NCBI GenBank assembly: GCA_050257395.1
Contig: JBLMWU010000026.1
Coordinates: 1 to 49,647, forward strand
DNA length: 49,647 nt
Reading direction: 5' to 3'
From: JAIRTY01 sp050257395
GTDB lineage: Bacteria; Actinomycetota; Actinomycetes; Streptosporangiales; Streptosporangiaceae
The notes beneath the pieces were generated by a model. The model saw only the letters and a list, made by a program, of their open reading frames with translations. It was not told the DNA's origin and made no database searches. A program made the position numbers and the translations under genes. Below, piece after piece: positions 25,848 through 32,691 of the stretch; the first letter of the stretch is position 1, and every line of letters begins with the position of its first letter.

Positions 25848-25915
25848 CCATGAAACCCCACTGATCACGGAACTCCGCTGACGAAGGAGCCCCACTGACC
25901 ATGGAGCCCCACGCA
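25848..25915 (+). repeat. Four degenerate 17-bp tandem repeats after a stop codon
   Basis: Units start at 25848, 25865, 25882 and 25899 and share the pattern NNANGGANCCCCACTGA. Three end in TGA. With a 17-bp period these TGAs (25862, 25879, 25896) fall in all three frames, just downstream of the TGA at 25843. Confidence 0.75.
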
Positions 25916-25965
25916 GCGGCATCAGCCCTGCTGACGCGCTGCCGGTGATCGCGTAGTCTGCTGGC

Positions 25966-26184
25966 GTGCCACGTTATGAGTACCGCTGCCGCGCGTGCGG
26001 CGCCACGTTCGAGCGCAGCCGCCCCATGGCCGAGGCGTCCGACCCGTGCCCCTGCCCGGAAGGGCACGACGACACGGTGAAGCTGCTGTCCACGGTGGCG
26101 GTGGGCGGGCGGGCCAGCGCCGGCGGCGCCCCGGCCGCCAGCGGCGGCGGTGGCTGCTGCGGCGGCGCCTGCGGCTGCGGTTAG
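25966..26184 (+). CDS. FmdB-family zinc ribbon protein
   Basis: This small cytoplasmic protein of 72 residues begins PRYEYRCRACGATFE, the FmdB/CxxC zinc-ribbon start. A second pair, C-x-C, sits in SDPCPCPEGH and would complete the zinc site. The Gly/Ala-rich tail ends in a cluster of cysteines (CCGGACGCG). Family members are presumed nucleic-acid or regulatory binding proteins. Its GTG start has TAGTCT (25954-25959) 6 nt upstream (leaderless). Its stop overlaps by 4 nt the stop of the convergent siderophore-interacting gene. Confidence 0.9.
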   Translation: MPRYEYRCRACGATFERSRPMAEASDPCPCPEGHDDTVKLLSTVAVGGRASAGGAPAASGGGGCCGGACGCG

Positions 26185-26972
26185 CCGCGGCCGGGTTCGC
26201 CGTGGTCGGCGTTGGCCTTGCCGCGGCCCCAGTACGCCTTGGGTGAGAGCTGGTCCTGGGCCAGGCCGCGGCCGGTGAGCACCTCCCGCAGCGCCAGCAC
26301 CACCCTGGCCTCCCCGGCGAGGTAGGCCTGACCCCGCCCGGGCGGCAGCGGCACCTGCCCGGCGGCCGCGGTCAGCGCGCCCGGCTCCCCGGCCGGCCCG
26401 CTGCCCCGGTGCAGCCAGCTGAGGCTCATCTCCGCCGCGGCGGCGAGCGGCTGCTCATCCTGCGGGCCGGGCACCTCCAGCAGCACGGTCGCCGGGGTGC
26501 CCGCGGGCAGTGACTCCGCCATCGCGAAGAACGCGGGCAGCGCCGACTCATCGCCCAGGAACAGGTGCCAGTCCGCGTCCGGGCTGGGGAAGATCTTGCC
26601 GCGCGGCCCGATGCCCTCGATCGCGTCGCCGGGCTGCGCGGCGGCCACCCACCGCTCACCCGGCCCGTCCGCGTGCCGGACGATGTTCAGGGTCAGCAGC
26701 TGCCGCTCGCGGTCCACGCCGCGGATCGTGTACCGGCGCCGGACCGGCCGGCCGCCGGTCACCGCGACCCGCAGCATGACGTCCTGGCCCGGGCGGTGGC
26801 TGAATGCGGCCAGCTCCGGCGCGGTCAGGACGACCCGCTGCATGACGGGGGTGAGCCGGTCGCTGGCCACCACCTCCAGCCGCATCCGGGTGGTCCCGGC
26901 CAGCGGCCCGGTCAGCTCGGCGAACCGGTCACCCGGCAGGATGTCGAGGCGGCTCGCGGAAGAGTCGGTCAT
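26181..26972 (-). CDS. Siderophore-interacting protein (FAD-dependent ferric reductase)
   Basis: This cytoplasmic flavoprotein of 263 residues is of the ViuB/SIP type, which reduces ferric siderophores to free iron. The FAD-binding barrel includes RRYTIRGVDRERQLLTLNIV near residue 80 and HADGPGERWVAAAQPGD. The NAD(P)-binding SIP domain has HLFLGDESALPAFFAM near 140 and YLAGEARVVLALREVL near 220. GGAGAGG precedes the ATG at a long spacing (about 11 nt). No siderophore genes adjoin it. No obvious DtxR/IdeR box was seen, but a 14-bp duplication and a perfect palindrome lie upstream. Confidence 0.92.
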   Translation of the reverse strand: MTDSSASRLDILPGDRFAELTGPLAGTTRMRLEVVASDRLTPVMQRVVLTAPELAAFSHRPGQDVMLRVAVTGGRPVRRRYTIRGVDRERQLLTLNIVRHADGPGERWVAAAQPGDAIEGIGPRGKIFPSPDADWHLFLGDESALPAFFAMAESLPAGTPATVLLEVPGPQDEQPLAAAAEMSLSWLHRGSGPAGEPGALTAAAGQVPLPPGRGQAYLAGEARVVLALREVLTGRGLAQDQLSPKAYWGRGKANADHGEPGRG

Positions 26973-26990
26973 CGGGCGGTCAGCCTCTCC

Positions 26991-27033
26991 GTGTCAACGG
27001 CAGCGTGTCATCGGCAGCCGGGCACGTGCCCGG
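26991..27033 (-). promoter_or_regulatory. 14-bp tandem duplication plus 16-bp perfect palindrome
   Basis: GTGTCAACGGCAGC (26991-27004) is repeated directly with one change (27005-27018), abutting the perfect palindrome CCGGGCACGTGCCCGG (27018-27033). They lie between the siderophore-interacting gene start and the stop of the next minus-strand gene. The palindrome could be a terminator for that gene or an operator. Confidence 0.5.
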
Positions 27034-27113
27034 GCCGAAGGATCAAACGCGCCGCGCGTGCCTGCGCTTCCCGCCCGGGCAGGCGAAACCTGAGCTGAAC
27101 CGGGCCGCAAGGA

Positions 27114-27749
27114 TCAGCGCGGGTCGGGGCGGTCCAGGTTCCAGTGCCGGCTCGCGGTCAGCAGCCAGCCGCCGTCGTCGCGCGGCTGCACCGAGAAGCG
27201 GGTGATGACCCGCTGGCCGCCCTCGGAGTCGCCGTAGAGCAGGTCCAGGCCGAGCGGGCGGCGGGCCGCGACCGCAGCCCGGGCGGGAGCGTACTGGGGA
27301 TCGGCTGGATCACGGAACGCGCCCTGCCAGAACCCCATGCCGCCGGAGGGCACGTAGAAGTCCCGGGTCTGGCGGCGGAAGGAGTGCTCGTCCGGCCGGG
27401 GCGCGCCCGGCTGGTAGTCCGGATAGAACCGCCAGCCGTGCACCACCGCCATGCCCGGGCCCGCGTTGCGCAGCGAAGCCACCAGGTACACCACGCCGTC
27501 CGGGCCGTCCACGGTCTCTGCTGCGCCGCAGCCGCCCGCCACGTGCAGCCATGTGCCGTCCACGAACTGCACTTTCTGCGGCGGGTCGTGCAGCTCGGAC
27601 GGCAGCAGCAGCGGCCGCAGCCCGGCGGCCAGCGACCGCTCGGCCGCCCGGGCGGCCCGGTTGGCCGAGCGGACGGACGCGAAAGTGGCCACCGCCAGCA
27701 CCAGGGTCCCTGCGGCGGTGGCCAGCGAGGCGGCAGAGACCCAGTCCAC
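27114..27749 (-). CDS. Hypothetical protein with N-terminal membrane helix
   Basis: This protein of 211 residues is not recognised as a known enzyme. A single N-terminal hydrophobic helix (about residues 5-27) is followed by a basic, Ala-rich coiled stretch (SANRAARAAERSL). A mostly beta domain comes next (VVYLVASLRNAGPGMAVVHGWRFYP). This arrangement suggests a membrane-anchored cytoplasmic domain. GTG 27749 has TAGGCT (27757-27762) 7 nt upstream. It lies 50 nt downstream of the stop of another unknown gene on the same strand. Confidence 0.75.
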   Translation of the reverse strand: MDWVSAASLATAAGTLVLAVATFASVRSANRAARAAERSLAAGLRPLLLPSELHDPPQKVQFVDGTWLHVAGGCGAAETVDGPDGVVYLVASLRNAGPGMAVVHGWRFYPDYQPGAPRPDEHSFRRQTRDFYVPSGGMGFWQGAFRDPADPQYAPARAAVAARRPLGLDLLYGDSEGGQRVITRFSVQPRDDGGWLLTASRHWNLDRPDPR

Positions 27750-27799
27750 GCCCAGGAGCCTAACGGCGGGCCGGTCCCGCCAGCCGCCGGCCCGCCCGG

Positions 27800-28339
27800 T
27801 CAGAGCCAGCTGGCGCGGGCGCTGGTGACCGGCTCACCCGCGGACGGGGTGGCCAGCTCACCGGCCCGGACCCGCTCCAGCAGGCTGCTCACCGCGCGCA
27901 TGATCTCGGGCACGGCGCGGCGCAGCTCCGCGGCGTCGGCGGCGTCCGCCGGGTCCCCGCCCGCCCCGGCGCCGGCGAGCAGCTTCTCCAGGTCCGACAG
28001 CTGGCGGCCCAGCCAGCCCACCGGGTCGGCCGTGAGTTCCCGGTCGAACACCCGCGGGCCCGGTTCCCAGCCGTGCATGCCCGGGTGGTAGTGCATGCGG
28101 TCGCGGCTGCCCGGCGGCCCGGCCACCGACTCCAGCAGGTCCATCCGCCAGATCGGGTGGCCGACCCCGATCGGCACCGCGGAGTAGATCGACCCCTTGA
28201 GGTCGCCCCGCTCGAGCAGCCGCACCTCCAGCCGGACGCCGTGCTCAGCGCCTTCCTGCCCTCTGGGCGGCTGGGGGTCGACGAAGTACAGGTCGCTGAT
28301 GACCACGCCGGTCCGCTCGAAGCCGAACACGTACAGCAC
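27800..28339 (-). CDS. Hypothetical protein
   Basis: This protein of about 179 residues has no recognised family. The first half looks like a compact beta fold (LYVFGFERTGVVISDLYFVD, VRLEVRLLERGD). It continues with a His-rich turn (DRMHYHPGMHGWEPG) and a helical, Ala-rich C-terminus. The reading frame is open much further upstream, but GTG 28339 has AGGAGG about 8 nt upstream and the sequence before it is not protein-like. It diverges from the CHAD-ParA operon with a 163-bp gap. A role with that operon is possible but unproven. Confidence 0.7.
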   Translation of the reverse strand: MLYVFGFERTGVVISDLYFVDPQPPRGQEGAEHGVRLEVRLLERGDLKGSIYSAVPIGVGHPIWRMDLLESVAGPPGSRDRMHYHPGMHGWEPGPRVFDRELTADPVGWLGRQLSDLEKLLAGAGAGGDPADAADAAELRRAVPEIMRAVSSLLERVRAGELATPSAGEPVTSARASWL

Positions 28340-28502
28340 CGGGGCGCCCTCCTCTGCCGGCAGCGGCCGCGGGGCGGCCGCAACGTTGCGACGCACCCCA
28401 GTCTGAGTGCCGCGGCCCGCCCGGGTCCAGCCGGCCCGGCGCCGGGGGCCCCGCCCTAAACTGGGAGTCAGGGAGCGAATCCCGCCCCGTTCCCATGACC
28501 GC

Positions 28503-30062
28503 GTGGAGTCAGTGGTGCACGCCATCTCGCATGAACTGGTGCTTGACGGTGGCGGGCACCCGGACCCGGCTGACGCGCTGGCCTCGCTCGGGGAGCAGTT
28601 CAGCTGGGCGCCCGCCGGCCGCCCGCACACTGTCCGGCGCACCTGGCTGGACACCTTCGACTGGCGGCTGCACCGGGCGGGGCTGACCCTGGAGCAGGCC
28701 AGCCGCGCCGGGCACAGCGAGCTCACCCTGGCCGGCCCGGACGCCGACCGGATCGCCGAGCCCGCGGCGCACCTGCGCTGGCCCGCCCTGGCCGGCGCGC
28801 TGGCGCCCGGCGAGCTGCGTGCCCGGCTGGGGCCGGTGGCGGGGATCCGGGCGCTGCTGCCGGTGGCCAGGGCCGTCAGCTCCGTCCGGGACCTGCGGGT
28901 GCTGAACGCCGACGGCAAGACCGTGGCCTGGCTCACGGTGGACGAGACGGCTGTCACCAGCCCGGCCGCGGCGCAGCTGCCGCCGCGGCTGACGGTCACC
29001 GCCGTGCGGGGCTACCAGGCGGAGGCGCAGCGGATCGCGCAGGCGCTGGCCAGCGTGCCCGGCGCCCGGCCCGGCAGCGGCCAGCTGCTGGAAGCGGCGC
29101 TCGCCCCGGCCGGGCACCGGCCCGGCGGCTACACCAACAAGGTCGACGTCGCCCTCAGCCCGGGCCAGCCGGCCCGGCTGGCCATGGCGGCGGTGCTGCT
29201 GCGGCTGCTGGACACGCTCGAGGCCAACGTGCCCGGCACCATCCGCGACACCGACCCGGAGTTCCTGCACGATCTGCGGGTGTCGGTGCGCCGCACCCGG
29301 TCGGCGCTCAAGCTCGCCGGCGATGTGCTGCCCGTCAGCCTGCCGCGCCGGTACCGGCCGGAGTTCAAGTGGCTCGGCGACCTCACCACCCCCATGCGGG
29401 ACCTGGACGTCTACCTGCTCGGGTTCCCGGCGATGGCCAGCGGGCTGATCGCGGCCGCGCCCGCAGAGCTGGACCCGCTGCACGACCACCTGATCCGCCA
29501 GCGCGCCGCCGAGCGGCGCCTGCTCGTGGCCGGTCTGCGCTCCGCCCGGTTCACCGCCCTGGCCACCGGCTGGCGCGCCCACCTCAGCCAGGTGCGCGCC
29601 CCTGCCCGCGGCACGCCCATCCGCGACTTCGCGGCCGCCCGGATCGGCCGCGCGCACCGGACCGTCCTGGCCCGCGGCAACGCGATCACCGCGGAATCAC
29701 CTGCCGAAGCCTTGCACGACCTGCGCAAACGCTGTAAGGAGCTGCGGTACCTGCTGGAGTTCTTCGCCTCCCTGCACGATCCCGCGGCCCATCAGCGGGT
29801 GCTGAAAGATCTCAAAGGCCTGCAGGACTGCCTGGGCGAATTCCAGGATGGGCAGGTGCAGCAGGAAGAGCTCCGGGCGTTCGCCGAGCGGATGAAGCCG
29901 GACGTGCCCGCCGCCACCCTGCTGGCCATGGGAGAGCTCGCCGCCCAGCTGGCAGGCCGCCAGCAGCAGGCGCGCAGTGAGTTCGCGGGCCGGTTCGCGG
30001 CCTTCGCGGCGCCGCGCGCCCAGCGCCGGCTGCGCGCGCTCAGCCCGGCGGCCGCCTCGTGA
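28503..30062 (+). CDS. CHAD-domain protein with degenerate CYTH-like N-terminal domain
   Basis: This is a 519-residue protein. Residues 1-210 resemble a CYTH (triphosphate tunnel) domain in layout (RRTWLDTFDWRLHRAGLTLE) but lack the ExExK catalytic motif. Residues about 225-515 are a CHAD domain, with FLHDLRVSVRRTRSALKLAG and the repeat ALHDLRKRCKELRYLLEFF supplying the basic His/Arg/Lys face. CHAD domains are established polyphosphate binders. The start is uncertain: GTG 28503 is given, but GTG 28515 has GGAG 6 nt upstream. A TAAACT -10-like box is at 28456-28461. The stop overlaps the ParA start by 4 nt, so the two products are likely made together. Confidence 0.88.
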   Translation: MESVVHAISHELVLDGGGHPDPADALASLGEQFSWAPAGRPHTVRRTWLDTFDWRLHRAGLTLEQASRAGHSELTLAGPDADRIAEPAAHLRWPALAGALAPGELRARLGPVAGIRALLPVARAVSSVRDLRVLNADGKTVAWLTVDETAVTSPAAAQLPPRLTVTAVRGYQAEAQRIAQALASVPGARPGSGQLLEAALAPAGHRPGGYTNKVDVALSPGQPARLAMAAVLLRLLDTLEANVPGTIRDTDPEFLHDLRVSVRRTRSALKLAGDVLPVSLPRRYRPEFKWLGDLTTPMRDLDVYLLGFPAMASGLIAAAPAELDPLHDHLIRQRAAERRLLVAGLRSARFTALATGWRAHLSQVRAPARGTPIRDFAAARIGRAHRTVLARGNAITAESPAEALHDLRKRCKELRYLLEFFASLHDPAAHQRVLKDLKGLQDCLGEFQDGQVQQEELRAFAERMKPDVPAATLLAMGELAAQLAGRQQQARSEFAGRFAAFAAPRAQRRLRALSPAAAS

Positions 30063-30802
30063 AGATCCTCGCCTCCTACAACATCAAGGGCGGCGTGGGC
30101 AAGACCGCGACCGCGGTCAACCTCGGGCACCTGGCCGCCTGCGACGGCCTGCGGGTCCTGCTGTGGGACCTGGACCCGCAGGCAGCCGCCAGCTTCCTGT
30201 TCCGGATCAAGCCGCGGGTCAAGGGCGGCGGCAAGGCCCTCATCAAGGGCAGCCGGATGATCGACGACGCGATCAAGGGCACCGACTTCGACCGGCTGGA
30301 CCTGCTGCCGGCCGACTTCACCTACCGGAACCTGGATCTGATCCTGGACGCCTCCAAGCAGCCGACCCGCCGCCTCGGCAGGCTGCTGGCGCCGCTGATC
30401 GGCGAGTACGACCTGGTCATGCTGGACTGCCCGCCGGGCATCTCGCTGCTGTCGGAGAACGTGCTGCACGCGGCCGGCACGCTGCTGGTGCCGCTGATCC
30501 CGACCACCCTGTCAGTGCGCACGCTCGACCAGCTCACCGAGTTCATCGCCGGGCTGCGCGCGCCGCGGCCCGAGGTGCTGGCGTTCTTCTCGATGATCGA
30601 CCGGCGCAAGCGTCTGCACCAGGAGATCGCGGAGCAGCTGCCCAGGGAACGGCCGGACGTGGCGGCGACCGCCATCCCGGCCCTGTCGGTGATCGAGCGG
30701 ATGTCCACCGAGCGGGCGCCGGTCACCGCGTTCGCCCCGCGCAGCATGGCGGCGCGGTCCTACCAGCAGCTTTGGGCGGAAGTCCGCGACCGCGCCCGGT
30801 GA
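30059..30802 (+). CDS. ParA/Soj-family ATPase coupled to CHAD protein
   Basis: This deviant-Walker ATPase of 247 residues has the first motif NIKGGVGKTATAVNLGHLA at about residues 8-26. LLWDLDPQAAAS is near 38, and the Walker B strand DLVMLDCPPGISLLS is near 120. ParA proteins dimerise with ATP and use the nucleoid to position plasmids, chromosomes or protein cargoes. GTG 30059 overlaps the CHAD gene stop. No ParB, centromere-like repeats or other partition genes are nearby, which argues against plasmid partitioning. The cargo may be the CHAD protein and its polyphosphate (inference). Confidence 0.92.
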   Translation: MKILASYNIKGGVGKTATAVNLGHLAACDGLRVLLWDLDPQAAASFLFRIKPRVKGGGKALIKGSRMIDDAIKGTDFDRLDLLPADFTYRNLDLILDASKQPTRRLGRLLAPLIGEYDLVMLDCPPGISLLSENVLHAAGTLLVPLIPTTLSVRTLDQLTEFIAGLRAPRPEVLAFFSMIDRRKRLHQEIAEQLPRERPDVAATAIPALSVIERMSTERAPVTAFAPRSMAARSYQQLWAEVRDRAR

Positions 30803-30855
30803 CCACCCCGGCTCAGCGGACGAGCGACTTGCTTTTGTACTGTTTGCCGGGCTAG

Positions 30856-30876
30856 GAATGCCCCCTCGGAGCATTC
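30856..30876 (+). promoter_or_regulatory. Leader hairpin GAATGC-N9-GCATTC
   Basis: A perfect 6-bp inverted repeat (30856-30861 and 30871-30876) lies 35 nt before the start of the next gene, within the 108-nt gap after parA. It may be an operator or a leader stem. No U-tract follows, so a terminator is unlikely. Confidence 0.4.
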
Positions 30877-30910
30877 TGTAGGAGGGTGTCCGTTCCGCAA
30901 GGGGGGCCAT

Positions 30911-31414
30911 GTGAGCCGCGTGATGGTCCGGCTGGAGATGCAGATCTTTCCGGATCGCAAGATGTTCCGGGTGCACGACGCGACCGTGGATCCGTCGGCG
31001 CCGGGCAGCCCGCTGCCGCCGGTGGGTGCGCTCATCAGCACCAACCGTGAGCAGATGCTGGTCGGCAGCCTGCAGGAGCACAGCACGGTGCGGCTCACCA
31101 TCGAGGAATGGGACAGCGCCCCGCCCAGCTTCGGCGGCGACTGGGAGGACGAGGCCAAGGCCGTCCTGTACCTGCGCGGGGAGCTGAGCGTCGACATGGG
31201 GTCGGCCGGGCGGGCGGTGGAACGGCTGCGGCTGGCCGGCGGGGTGGGCGACTACGTGGTCCGCGTGCACGCGCGCAACCGGCGGGAAGTCATCCGGATG
31301 TACGACTCGCTGTTCGACGGCGGCGTCGACCCGCTCAGCGACGACTTCCAGCAGGCGCGGCGGGCCCTCGACGGCGTGGAGGAGTACCTGCTGCAGTTCT
31401 GGCGCGGCTCCTGA
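30911..31414 (+). CDS. Hypothetical protein downstream of CHAD-ParA
   Basis: This acidic cytoplasmic protein of 167 residues has no recognised family. It is mixed alpha/beta, with an N-terminal strand region (VMVRLEMQIFPDRKMFRVHD), a central segment ending FGGDWEDEAKAVLYLRGEL and a helical C-terminus. There is no signal peptide or membrane helix. GTG 30911 follows a GGGGGG ribosome-binding site. The 108-nt gap and hairpin suggest its own promoter or regulated read-through from parA. A strong terminator follows the stop. Confidence 0.75.
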   Translation: MSRVMVRLEMQIFPDRKMFRVHDATVDPSAPGSPLPPVGALISTNREQMLVGSLQEHSTVRLTIEEWDSAPPSFGGDWEDEAKAVLYLRGELSVDMGSAGRAVERLRLAGGVGDYVVRVHARNRREVIRMYDSLFDGGVDPLSDDFQQARRALDGVEEYLLQFWRGS

Positions 31415-31439
31415 GCCCGCGGTGAGCACCGCCGCCGGG

Positions 31440-31471
31440 CGGGCCCGGCGGGTGGCGGCCCGCCGGGCCCG
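31440..31471. terminator. Bidirectional intrinsic-type terminator
   Basis: A perfect 13-bp stem (31440-31452 with 31459-31471) closes a 6-nt loop between two convergent genes. Its all-GC stem makes it very stable on either strand. It lacks a U-tract, as is common in actinobacteria. Confidence 0.75.
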
Positions 31472-31482
31472 TTCGCGCCCGC

Positions 31483-32628
31483 TCAGCTGAGGCCGGCGAA
31501 GAACTCGCGCAGGTCCCCGGTCACGAGCTCCGGATCGGTGGTGTACGCGAAGTGGCCGCCGCGGCTGAACTCGGTGTAGCGGACGATGTTGCTGGCCCGC
31601 TCGGCGCACGCCCGGATCGTCCGGAAGTCCTCGTGGAACACCGCGACCGCCGTCGGCACCGGGTTCGGCTCGTCCCGGTAGCCCGCCCCGCTGCGCGCGT
31701 CCTCGTAGTAGTGCCGGGCGCTGGACACGCCGGTCCGGGTGAACCAGTAGATGCTCACGTGGGCGAGGAAGGTGTCCGCGTCGAGGTAGTCGGCGTAGTC
31801 GCCCCAGCCGGTCCACAGCTCGGCGTTCCATGCCAGCTGCCCGGCGGGTGAGTCGGTGAGCGCGAACCCCAGCGTCTGCGGCCGGGTCTGCTGGATCTTC
31901 TGGTACCCGGCCTTGCTCTGGAAGTCCGCGGTCAGGCCGGCCAGGCTCTTGGTGTCCGCATCGGAGAACCTGGCCTGCTCGGCCGGGTCGCCGGACGGGA
32001 ACGCGAAGATCTGCAGCAGGTGCACGCCGATCAGCCCGGCCGGGGCCAGGATGCCCAGTTCCCGGCCCACCAGGGCGCCCGCGTCGCCGCCGGCCGCGCC
32101 CCACCGGCCGTCGTACCCCAGCCGCTGCATGAGCGAGGCGAACGCCCTCGCCATCCGGGCGCTGTCCCAGCCCGGCTCGGTGGTGGGGCCGGAGAAGCCG
32201 TAGCCCGGCAGGGACGGCACCACGACGTGGAACGCGTGCGCGGGGTCGCCGCCGTGCGCCCGCGGGTCGGTCAGCGGCCCGATCATCCCGAGGAACTCCA
32301 GCACCGAGCCCGGCCAGCCGTGCAGGAGCAGCAGTGGCAGCGCGCCCGGCTCGGCCGACCGGACGTGCAGGAAGTGGATGTTCTGCCCGTCGATGGTGGT
32401 GGTGTACTGCGGGATCTCGTTCAGCCGCGCCTCCTGCGCGCGCCAGTCGAAGCCGGTGCGCCAGTACCCGGCCAGCCGCTGCACCGCGCCCAGGGGCATG
32501 CCGTAGGCGGTGCCGGCGCCGGCCACCTCGCCCGGCCACCTGGTCGCGGCCAGCCGCGCGGCGAGGTCGTCGAGGTCACGCTGCGGGATGCCGATACGGA
32601 ACGGGGTGATCTGCGCTGATGTCGTCAT
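31483..32628 (-). CDS. Epoxide hydrolase (EHN-type alpha/beta hydrolase)
   Basis: This cytoplasmic hydrolase of 381 residues carries the N-terminal EHN domain (PFRIGIPQRDLDDLAARL, TRWPG) of microsomal-type epoxide hydrolases. The oxyanion HGWPGSVLEF is near residue 105. The nucleophile Asp is in AAGGDAGALVGRELG near 180, and the catalytic His is in RGGHFAYTTDPEL near the C-terminus. The reaction is probably opening of epoxides or hydrolysis of related esters. ATG 32628 has TAGCGT (32636-32641) 7 nt upstream. It diverges from a WYL regulator, and a palindrome lies midway between the two starts. Confidence 0.92.
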   Translation of the reverse strand: MTTSAQITPFRIGIPQRDLDDLAARLAATRWPGEVAGAGTAYGMPLGAVQRLAGYWRTGFDWRAQEARLNEIPQYTTTIDGQNIHFLHVRSAEPGALPLLLLHGWPGSVLEFLGMIGPLTDPRAHGGDPAHAFHVVVPSLPGYGFSGPTTEPGWDSARMARAFASLMQRLGYDGRWGAAGGDAGALVGRELGILAPAGLIGVHLLQIFAFPSGDPAEQARFSDADTKSLAGLTADFQSKAGYQKIQQTRPQTLGFALTDSPAGQLAWNAELWTGWGDYADYLDADTFLAHVSIYWFTRTGVSSARHYYEDARSGAGYRDEPNPVPTAVAVFHEDFRTIRACAERASNIVRYTEFSRGGHFAYTTDPELVTGDLREFFAGLS

Positions 32629-32635
32629 GACCCTG

Positions 32636-32684
32636 ACGCTATGGAGCTTTCCGGTCAGGTTCTGTCCTGAACTGATGGCAGTCT
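32636..32684. promoter_or_regulatory. Divergent promoters with shared palindrome TCAGG-N6-CCTGA
   Basis: TAGCGT (32636-32641, minus) serves the epoxide hydrolase and CAGTCT (32679-32684, plus) the WYL gene. Each lies 7 nt before its start codon. The perfect inverted repeat TCAGG-N6-CCTGA (32655-32670) sits midway, at the -35 region of both. This is the expected place for a WYL-regulator operator. Confidence 0.5.
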
Positions 32685-32691
32685 GGAGCGC

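Noticed and set aside
30059..30802. ParA as a plasmid partition locus
   Set aside because: No ParB gene, centromere repeats or replication gene is adjacent. The gene is instead coupled to a CHAD protein.
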